Source: an uncultured Spirochaetaceae bacterium
GTDB taxonomy: Bacteria > Spirochaetota > Spirochaetia > Treponematales > Treponemataceae
Assembly: GCA_902773215.1 (NCBI GenBank)
Contig: CACYDQ010000083.1
Coordinates: 1 to 7,624 of the forward strand
DNA length: 7,624 bases
Direction of reading: 5' to 3'
Part shown: piece by piece, positions 1-4,492 of the stretch
Layout: every line of letters starts with the position of its first letter
Position numbering within the stretch: position 1 is the stretch's first letter
Program-made: the position numbers and the translations under genes
The notes under the pieces: generated by a model
The model's input: only the letters and a program-made list of their open reading frames with translations
Database searches by the model: none
Told to the model about the DNA's origin: nothing

Positions 1-294
1 AAAGACCGAGCCGTCGTCCAGTCGCATCATCGCACGGTGGTAGAACTTCCTGCCCCCGGGCTTCCCATCCTCCCCGAACAGGTCAAAGTCGATGAGGAAA
101 ATCTGGTATACGCTCGGGGTGGTCTTATACAGCTTCCCCTTCTTGAGGCTCCCGGCGTAGAGCTTGCAGGCGTAGAACAATGCCCGGAGTTTTTGGTCAT
201 CGTCCGCCTTTGTCAGCAGGAGCTCAATGTCCGCTTTCTGACCGTCATTGAACTCGCAGTTCACGTCCAGCCGGGACATCTTGCCTTTCCGCAT
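1..294 (-). pseudogene. Rpn-family PD-(D/E)XK nuclease/transposase fragment (C-terminus off edge)
   Basis: Read on the minus strand from the ATG at 294, the translation starts MRKGKMSRLDVNCEF and contains SVYQIFLIDFDLF and KFYHRAMMRLDDG. I recognise these segments as typical of Rpn recombination-promoting nucleases (PDDEXK_2), which cut DNA and stimulate recombination. The C-terminus lies beyond the left edge. Family members usually carry some 50-70 residues before the SRLDV-like motif; here the motif is at residue 7. The frame stays open upstream to 501, but that stretch encodes a Pro/Gly/Arg-rich sequence unlike the family. No Shine-Dalgarno precedes ATG 294 or the adjacent GTG 297. The active-site E-x-Q that normally follows the DG..ADIE motif reads E-L-L here. 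Together this suggests a 5'-truncated, probably inactive remnant. The family call is firm; pseudogene status is an inference and depends on the unseen remainder. Confidence 0.72.
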
Positions 295-470
295 CACCGG
301 GAACGTATGGAGCGGGGCGGGGCCCCCAGAGCGGGCATTTGCCAGCCCACCGGTTTTTGTGGGACAGACAGCCCTCGTTGACAATGATTCAAGGTTGCAA
401 TGCTGGCTCGGCCCGCGAATGGGGACACCCCGCGGGAATACGTTCCCATCGCTGCTCGGTCGGTAACTGC
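295..470. other. Hairpin-rich non-coding stretch upstream of the Rpn fragment
   Basis: About 180 bp between the Rpn-like reading frame and the promoter-like element at 471. No gene is convincing here. It contains several inverted repeats: GGGAA/TTCCC around a TACG loop at 434-447, GGGG/CCCC around ACA at 421-431, and CCCAC/GTGGG around an 8-base loop at 346-363. A minus-strand transcript from the 471-482 element would cross all three in order. It could be a structured leader, a small RNA, or debris left where the 5' end of the Rpn gene was replaced. The sequence does not decide between these. Confidence 0.4.
434..447. repeat. Perfect 5-bp hairpin with TACG tetraloop
   Basis: GGGAATACGTTCCC pairs perfectly over five bases with a four-base loop. 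It lies about 25-45 bases downstream of the minus-strand promoter-like element at 471-482. It is followed on the minus strand by a second small hairpin at 421-431. Neither is followed by a T-run, so a terminator role is not supported. Confidence 0.45.
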
Positions 471-528
471 GGAATAATATAACGTTCTCTTGGCAAAATG
501 CTCACTTCGGCGGGAAAACCTGTGTTAT
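471..528 (-). promoter_or_regulatory. Promoter-like element A, facing the Rpn fragment
   Basis: On the minus strand this reads ATAACACA, then CATTTT, then TTATATTATTCC. The last block contains good -10 candidates (TATATT or TATTAT). The same three blocks occur with identical spacing at 2009-2066, upstream of the LRR gene. No clear TTGACA-like -35 box lies at the usual distance, so the exact -10/-35 assignment is left open. It would start transcripts near 465, reading into the hairpin-rich stretch and the Rpn fragment. Confidence 0.5.
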
Positions 529-532
529 TTGT

Positions 533-550
533 CGCACATGTCCATGTGCG
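533..550. promoter_or_regulatory. Perfect 8-bp palindrome, operator or stem
   Basis: CGCACATG and CATGTGCG are exact inverted copies separated by TC. The palindrome sits three bases beyond the stop codon of the 68-codon ORF (stop at 553-555) and five bases upstream, in the minus-strand sense, of promoter-like element A. As RNA it would form a seven-pair stem with a four-base loop, but neither strand has a T-run after it. It may be a binding site for a dimeric regulator of element A, or a stem that ends or protects the LRR operon transcript. The repeat is certain; its role is not. Confidence 0.5.
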
Positions 551-552
551 GG

Positions 553-759
553 TCAATCCTCGGGCCAGGGGTCACCGGGGGCAGGCATTTCGCCCAGGAG
601 CACTTTTGTCACATAGAACTCGTCTATGATTTCAGACACTTCCTCCATGGAAAGGTCCGCCAGGTCGGAAAAAAGGAGCAGCCTCTTTTCCGGCTTAGCG
701 TCCTGTTCATCCGCAGTGCCGCAGGGTGCGGCGTTTGCCTGTTTGTCCGATTCGTTCAT
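553..759 (-). CDS. Small acidic hypothetical protein (68 aa)
   Basis: This 68-residue protein has an excellent ribosome binding site: AGGAGG at 764-769, four bases before the ATG. It starts 25 bases after the stop codon of the LRR gene, so the two are likely co-transcribed. The first 25 residues are polar and alanine-rich (MNESDKQANAAPCG and on) and probably disordered. The middle, around LFSDLADLSMEEVSEIIDEF, looks like one or two amphipathic helices. The end, GEMPAPGDPWPED, is proline-rich and acidic. It has no signal peptide or membrane segment, so it should be cytoplasmic. I do not recognise the family. Its position suggests a partner of the LRR protein, but no function can be assigned. 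The strong RBS and its location make it more likely real than chance. Confidence 0.6.
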   Translation of the reverse strand: MNESDKQANAAPCGTADEQDAKPEKRLLLFSDLADLSMEEVSEIIDEFYVTKVLLGEMPAPGDPWPED

Positions 760-784
760 GATTCCTCCTGTTTGACCATGTATG

Positions 785-1972
785 TCAGTCGTTTATGAAT
801 TGTACGGCCGCCCCGCTGACGGGGCTGTCGTTTTCCAGTGCCGCCCACTGTTCTTGTGTCCCGCCGTAGCGGATTGACGTGAGCGACGTGCAGTCCTCGA
901 ACGCGGACATGCCGATTTTCCTGACGCTGCCGGGAATGCCGAGCGACACAAGCCGTTCGCAGCCCAGGAACGCATGGTGCCTGATTTCCGTCACGCCGTC
1001 CGGTATGGCAATCGATTCGGCCTGGCTCGCGCAGTAGAGCAGGCGGCCGTCCTGTATGACAAGCCCCCCGTGTATCGTCAGGCAGGGGTGGGACAGCTCG
1101 CTGATGTCGCAGCCCTTGAACGCCATCGGGCCGATTTCCCTGACGCTGTCCGGGATTTTGACGGACCTGAGCGACGTGCAGCTCCTGAACGCGAGCCTGT
1201 CGATTTTCGTCACGCTCTCGGGAATGTCAACGGAGGCGAGCGACCGGCAGCAAGAAAACGCGAGGGCCCCGATTGACACCACGCCTTTTGGGATGGAGAC
1301 CGACCGGAGGGACGCGCAGCCTCTGAAGGTCAGTTCATGGATTTTCCGGATGCCGCCGGGGAGTTTCACGGACTCAAGCGACGCGCAGCGCAGGAACGCG
1401 ATTCTTCCGATTTTCCGGAGGCCCTTCGGCAGGCTGACGGAACGCAGCGAAGCGCAGCGCTCAAACGCATACTCGCCGATTTCGGTCACGTCCTCCGGTA
1501 TGACGACCTCCGTCATCTGCCCCGTGCATGACAGCAGCACGCCGTCCTGTATGACAAGCCCGTCCCGTATCTCAAGGCAGGGGTGCGACAGGTTCCTGAC
1601 ATCGCATCCGGTGAATGCCCTGCATCCTATTCCTGTCGCGCTCTCCGCTATGACGAGCGACGAGAGCGACGAGCAGCCGAGGAAGGCATCGTTTTCGATT
1701 TTCCGGACGCCCCCGGGGATGGCGATTGACGTGAGCGACGTGCAGTCCTCGAACGCGAAGTCCGCGATTTCCGTCACGCTGCCCGGAATGCTGACTGACC
1801 TGAGCGACGTGCAGCCGCTGAACGCCCCCTCGCCGATCCTGGTCACGCCCTCGGGGATGACCAGAGTCTCAATCACCGTGTTGTCCGTCTGCATGTAATC
1901 GGATATCTCGGTCGTTCCGCCGGGTATGACGACATCCTTGCCCATTATCTGGTAGTTCCTGAATCTGTTCAT
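785..1972 (-). CDS. BspA-like leucine-rich repeat protein (395 aa)
   Basis: The protein is almost entirely LRR_5-type (BspA-like) repeats of about 23 residues with the pattern IPxxVTxIGxxAFxxCxSLxSV. I count twelve. Two non-repeat inserts, beginning SHPCLEIRDGLVIQDG and SHPCLTIHGGLVIQDG, follow repeats 4 and 10 and are near-copies 165 residues apart, so the protein carries a duplicated module. It ends with a YGGTQEQWAAL segment, common at the end of BspA-like repeat arrays. BspA-like proteins usually mediate adhesion or binding, but this one starts MNRFRNYQIMGKD with no signal peptide, lipobox or membrane segment. It is therefore either cytoplasmic or exported by another route. A GGAGG (1985-1989) lies 12 bases before the ATG, a rather long spacing; no better start is visible upstream. 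It is probably transcribed from element B, together with the 68-residue ORF. The family call is firm; its ligand is unknown. Confidence 0.9.
   Translation of the reverse strand: MNRFRNYQIMGKDVVIPGGTTEISDYMQTDNTVIETLVIPEGVTRIGEGAFSGCTSLRSVSIPGSVTEIADFAFEDCTSLTSIAIPGGVRKIENDAFLGCSSLSSLVIAESATGIGCRAFTGCDVRNLSHPCLEIRDGLVIQDGVLLSCTGQMTEVVIPEDVTEIGEYAFERCASLRSVSLPKGLRKIGRIAFLRCASLESVKLPGGIRKIHELTFRGCASLRSVSIPKGVVSIGALAFSCCRSLASVDIPESVTKIDRLAFRSCTSLRSVKIPDSVREIGPMAFKGCDISELSHPCLTIHGGLVIQDGRLLYCASQAESIAIPDGVTEIRHHAFLGCERLVSLGIPGSVRKIGMSAFEDCTSLTSIRYGGTQEQWAALENDSPVSGAAVQFIND
872..905. repeat. Exact 34-bp direct repeat, copy 1 (within LRR gene)
   Basis: This stretch is identical to 1724-1757, 852 bp away and in the same orientation and reading frame. 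It encodes the AFEDCTSLTSI part of repeats 12 and 2 of the LRR protein. Identity at silent sites as well as coding sites points to a recent copying event. Confidence 0.9.
1046..1066. repeat. Exact 21-bp direct repeat, copy 1 (LRR insert)
   Basis: Identical to 1541-1561, 495 bp (165 codons) apart and in frame. It encodes the GLVIQDG core of the second non-repeat insert of the LRR protein and marks the duplicated module. Confidence 0.85.
1541..1561. repeat. Exact 21-bp direct repeat, copy 2 (LRR insert)
   Basis: Partner of 1046-1066. It encodes GLVIQDG in the first insert of the LRR protein. The 495-bp distance equals six LRR units plus one insert. Confidence 0.85.
1724..1757. repeat. Exact 34-bp direct repeat, copy 2 (within LRR gene)
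   Basis: Second copy of the 34-bp sequence found at 872-905. It encodes the matching part of LRR repeat 2. Recombination between the copies would remove 852 bp, or 284 codons, in frame. Confidence 0.9.
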
Positions 1973-2008
1973 GTGACTCGTGAGCCTCCCTGCTTTCTTT
2001 GGATTCCG

Positions 2009-2066
2009 GGAATAATATAAAGTGGAAACGTGAAAATGATTAGTTTACAGGATAAAATTGTGTTAT
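2009..2066 (-). promoter_or_regulatory. Promoter-like element B, upstream of the LRR gene
   Basis: On the minus strand this reads ATAACACA, CATTTT and TTATATTATTCC, the same blocks at the same spacing as element A at 471-528. About 38 of 58 positions agree, with all 12 of TTATATTATTCC identical. The -10-like block ends 36 bases before the LRR start codon, a fitting distance for its promoter. No standard -35 box is obvious. The element lies in the 160-bp divergent intergenic region shared with the amrA-amrS operon. Confidence 0.6.
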
Positions 2067-2091
2067 CAGCGGTGGCCTGCCGTCCCAGCTG

Positions 2092-2100
2092 TGATATGAT
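2092..2100 (+). promoter_or_regulatory. Extended -10 promoter for the amrA-amrS operon
   Basis: TGATATGAT matches an extended -10 (TGn followed by TATGAT, one mismatch to TATAAT). It would start transcription near 2107, leaving a leader of about 26 bases that carries the ribosome binding site. There is no good -35 box at 17 bases upstream, which is typical of extended -10 promoters. Confidence 0.5.
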
Positions 2101-2119
2101 ATCTGCAAGGGCAGTTTTC

Positions 2120-2128
2120 AAGGAGGTG
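2120..2128 (+). promoter_or_regulatory. Strong Shine-Dalgarno for the Memo/AMMECR1 fusion
   Basis: AAGGAGGTG is an almost full-length match to the 16S rRNA 3' end. The GGAGG core ends six bases before the ATG at 2133, which fixes that start. Confidence 0.85.
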
Positions 2129-2132
2129 CGCC

Positions 2133-3551
2133 ATGCCGGTTGTCGGTGCGTTCATGGTCCCGCATCCCCCGCTTATCGTCGCGGAGGTGGGGAAGGGGAG
2201 CGAGATGCAGGTTCAGGCGACGCTGGACTCATACCGCGCGGTCGCGGAGGAGGTCGCCCGGCTGAAGCCGGAGACGATTGTCGTCACGTCCCCCCACAGC
2301 ATCATGTACTCGGATTACTTCCACATCTCGCCGGGCCGCGGGGCGGAGGGCAGCTTTGCCCGCTTCGGCGCACCGCAAGTCAGCTTCAGCGAGACTTACG
2401 ACGGGGAGCTGGTCGCCGCAATCTGCCGTGAGGCGGAGGCCGCGGGGGTCAGGGCGGGGACGGAAGGCGAGAAGGACGCGTCGCTCGACCACGGGACGAT
2501 GGTTCCCCTCTATTTCTTGCGGCAGTTCTTTGAGGACTTTAAGCTCGTCCGCATTGGGCTTTCGGGGCAGTCCTACAAGGAGCATTACAGGCTTGGCCAG
2601 TGCATCGGGCGGGCGGTGGAAAAAACAGGACGGCGGGTCGTCTTCATGGCGAGCGGCGACCTGTCCCACAAGCTTTCCGAGTCCGGTCCCTACGGCTTCG
2701 CGCCGGAAGGCCCGGAATATGACGGGCGCATCATGGACGTGATGGGAAAGGCGGACTTCGGCAGGCTCCTGGAATTCGACGAGGACTTCTGCGACAAGGC
2801 GGCGGAGTGCGGGCACCGGTCTTTCATCATCATGGCGGGGGCCCTGGACGGAATTGCTGTTGAGGCCCGCCGCTGTTCCCACGAGGGGACGACGGGCGTC
2901 GGCTACGGGATATGCGGCTATACGCCTGTGGGGCAGGATGAGAGTAGGTGCTTCCTGGCCCGCTACGAGGAAAAAGAAAAGGAGCGGCTCGCGGAGACCC
3001 GGGGTAAGGAGGACGTGTACGTGCAGCTTGCCCGGAGGACGGTGGAGCTGTATACGAAGGAAGGCTCTGTCCCCCGCGTGGAGGGCGGCCGTGCCCTCTT
3101 CCCCGACGGCACGGAGCTTTCCCTGCCGGACGACATGCTTTCCCGTCGGGCGGGGACATTCGTTTCCCTCCACTTGGACGGGCAGCTCCGTGGTTGCATC
3201 GGTACGATCGGTGCGACCGAGCCTTCCGTCGCGGAGGAAATCGTTCACAATGCCGTGTCGGCGTGCAGCCGTGACCCCCGCTTCAGCCGGGTCAGGGAAG
3301 CAGAGCTTTCTTCCATTATATACAGCGTGGACGTGCTCGGCCCGGTCGAGGACATCAGCTCGCCGGATCAGCTGGACGTGAAGCGTTACGGGGTCATCTG
3401 CAGCAAGGGCAGCCGTCGGGGCCTGCTCCTTCCCAACCTGGACGGCGTGGACGACGTGACCCAGCAGATAGAGATAGCCTGCCGCAAGGGGGGCATCCGG
3501 CCTTCGGAGAAGCCTGACCTTGCCAGATTCGAAGTCGTGAGGCACTACTGA
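2133..3551 (+). CDS. amrA: AmmeMemoRadiSam LigB/Memo-like domain fused to AMMECR1 (protein A)
   Basis: This is a two-domain protein of 472 residues. Residues 1-265 look like a LigB/Memo-type (class III extradiol dioxygenase fold) domain. The motifs are MVPHPP at 8-13, TSPHS at 52-56, LDHGTMVPL at 118-126, SGDLSH at 174-179 and ECGHRSF at 225-231. H11, H55 and E225 are plausible metal ligands by analogy with LigB. A charged linker (EEKEKERLAE) follows. Residues from about 290 to 472 form an AMMECR1 domain with its hallmark LRGCIG at 352-357 and a later LLLPNLDGVDD segment. The start is supported by a strong ribosome binding site. The gene overlaps amrS by one base, so the system's three components are encoded by two coupled genes. 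The set is conserved in bacteria and archaea. AMMECR1 and Memo also occur in humans, but the bacterial reaction is not evident from the sequence. The protein is likely cytoplasmic. The identification is confident. Confidence 0.93.
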   Translation: MPVVGAFMVPHPPLIVAEVGKGSEMQVQATLDSYRAVAEEVARLKPETIVVTSPHSIMYSDYFHISPGRGAEGSFARFGAPQVSFSETYDGELVAAICREAEAAGVRAGTEGEKDASLDHGTMVPLYFLRQFFEDFKLVRIGLSGQSYKEHYRLGQCIGRAVEKTGRRVVFMASGDLSHKLSESGPYGFAPEGPEYDGRIMDVMGKADFGRLLEFDEDFCDKAAECGHRSFIIMAGALDGIAVEARRCSHEGTTGVGYGICGYTPVGQDESRCFLARYEEKEKERLAETRGKEDVYVQLARRTVELYTKEGSVPRVEGGRALFPDGTELSLPDDMLSRRAGTFVSLHLDGQLRGCIGTIGATEPSVAEEIVHNAVSACSRDPRFSRVREAELSSIIYSVDVLGPVEDISSPDQLDVKRYGVICSKGSRRGLLLPNLDGVDDVTQQIEIACRKGGIRPSEKPDLARFEVVRHY

Positions 3552-4423
3552 TGGCGGAGGTCTGTGTCACCTGCTTCCGCCGCTGCGTGATGGAGGAGGG
3601 GCAGACGGGATTCTGCCGGGCGAGGGGAAACCGGGGCGGGCGGATTGTCCCCCTGGGATACACCGATGGCCGTGGCAAACTGAGCGCGCTGGCCCTGGAC
3701 CCCATAGAGAAGAAGCCCCTCGCCCGCTTCATGCCGGGGAGCATGGTGCTTTCCGTCGGGGGCTGGGGCTGCAACATGCGGTGCTCCTTCTGCCAGAACC
3801 ACGGGATTTCCTGGTGCGGTGTTCCCGGGCCAGTTCCGGCGGCTGAGGATGCGGATTCTGACGGACTTTCCCCGGAGCAGCTCGTCGCAAATGCCCTCGC
3901 GCTGAAAAACCGGGGCAACATCGGCGTGGCCTATACCTACAACGAGCCGCTCGTCGCATGGGAGTACGTGTGCGACTGTGCCCGGCTCGTGCGGGAGGCG
4001 GGGATGAAGAACGTCATCGTGACGAACGGATGCGTCCTCCCCTCCGTGCTGGAAGCCCTGCTCCCGTACACGGACGCGGTGAACATCGATCTCAAGTGCT
4101 TTTCCGCGGATTCCTACCGGCAGCTCGGCGGCGACCTGGAGTCTGTCAAGGAATCGATCAGGCTCTGCCATGCTTATGGCGGGGGGAGCTGCCACGTGGA
4201 GCTGACGACACTCGTCGTGCCGGGCTTCAATGACGGCGAGGACGAGATGGCGGAGGAGGCCTCATGGGTTGCCTCGCTCGCACGGGACATACCCCTGCAC
4301 CTGACCCGCTTCTTTCCCCGCTGGCAGATGCAGGACAGGCCGCCCACGCCCGTCGGGACACTCCGCCGCCTTGCCGACATCGCGCGGCGCGAGCTTTCCG
4401 ACGTGCTTCTGGGGAACGTGTAG
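3551..4423 (+). CDS. amrS: AmmeMemoRadiSam system radical SAM enzyme
   Basis: A radical SAM protein of 290 residues. The 4Fe-4S/SAM-binding motif CNMRCSFC has its cysteines at 74, 78 and 81. An N-terminal cysteine cluster (C5, C8, C12, C22, in CVTCFRRC and GFC) is typical of this family and may bind further metal. Other family landmarks are VIVTNGCVL, NIDLKCFSADSYRQLGG, TTLVVPGFND and HLTRFFPRWQMQDRPPTP. It would cleave SAM to make a 5'-deoxyadenosyl radical acting on an unknown substrate, with the fused protein A/B as likely partner. The ATG overlaps the upstream stop (TGATG) and has a weak GAGG eight bases ahead, so translation is probably coupled. The protein ends at VLLGNV. Longer family members continue with a Cys-containing tail, so this is a short form, not obviously damaged. 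No T-rich terminator follows the gene. Confidence 0.94.
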   Translation: MAEVCVTCFRRCVMEEGQTGFCRARGNRGGRIVPLGYTDGRGKLSALALDPIEKKPLARFMPGSMVLSVGGWGCNMRCSFCQNHGISWCGVPGPVPAAEDADSDGLSPEQLVANALALKNRGNIGVAYTYNEPLVAWEYVCDCARLVREAGMKNVIVTNGCVLPSVLEALLPYTDAVNIDLKCFSADSYRQLGGDLESVKESIRLCHAYGGGSCHVELTTLVVPGFNDGEDEMAEEASWVASLARDIPLHLTRFFPRWQMQDRPPTPVGTLRRLADIARRELSDVLLGNV

Positions 4424-4440
4424 GAAAGACCTTCCGTTCC
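4413..4440 (+). other. Imperfect hairpin across the amrS stop codon
   Basis: GGAACG (4413-4418) can pair with CGTTCC (4435-4440), with a small inner GAA/TTC stem. The stem spans the amrS stop codon and ends just before the -35 box of the next gene. No T-run follows, so it is at best a weak or atypical terminator. Confidence 0.3.
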
Positions 4441-4446
4441 GTATCC

Positions 4447-4475
4447 TTGAAACGATTCGTTATTCGATTTATAAT
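4447..4475 (+). promoter_or_regulatory. Near-consensus sigma-70 promoter for the lipoprotein gene
   Basis: TTGAAA (4447-4452) and TATAAT (4470-4475) are separated by exactly 17 bases. This is the best promoter in the window and sits in an AT-rich pocket of otherwise GC-rich DNA. The predicted start near 4482 falls on the Shine-Dalgarno, giving a leader of only about 11 bases. The lipoprotein is therefore transcribed separately from the amr operon. Confidence 0.85.
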
Positions 4476-4480
4476 GAGCG

Positions 4481-4487
4481 AAGGAGG
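4481..4487 (+). promoter_or_regulatory. Shine-Dalgarno of the lipoprotein gene
   Basis: AAGGAGG lies five bases before the ATG at 4493 and decides that start. Because the predicted transcript begins at about this point, the ribosome site would lie at the extreme 5' end of the mRNA. Confidence 0.85.
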
Positions 4488-4492
4488 CTGTC

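Noticed and set aside
346..363. CCCAC/GTGGG hairpin as a terminator, with T5 in its loop
   Set aside because: The T-run is in the loop, not after the stem, on both strands.
37..381. 114-codon plus-strand frame over the Rpn fragment
   Set aside because: The minus strand encodes recognisable Rpn motifs across the same bases.
1056..1898. 280-codon plus-strand frame opposite the LRR gene
   Set aside because: It is a repetitive antisense image of the LRR repeats, with no ribosome binding site, and its product is not protein-like.
2229..3545. 438-codon open frame on the minus strand opposite the Memo/AMMECR1 fusion
   Set aside because: It is a shadow of GC-rich coding DNA. The plus-strand frame has clear family motifs and a strong ribosome binding site; the antisense product resembles nothing.
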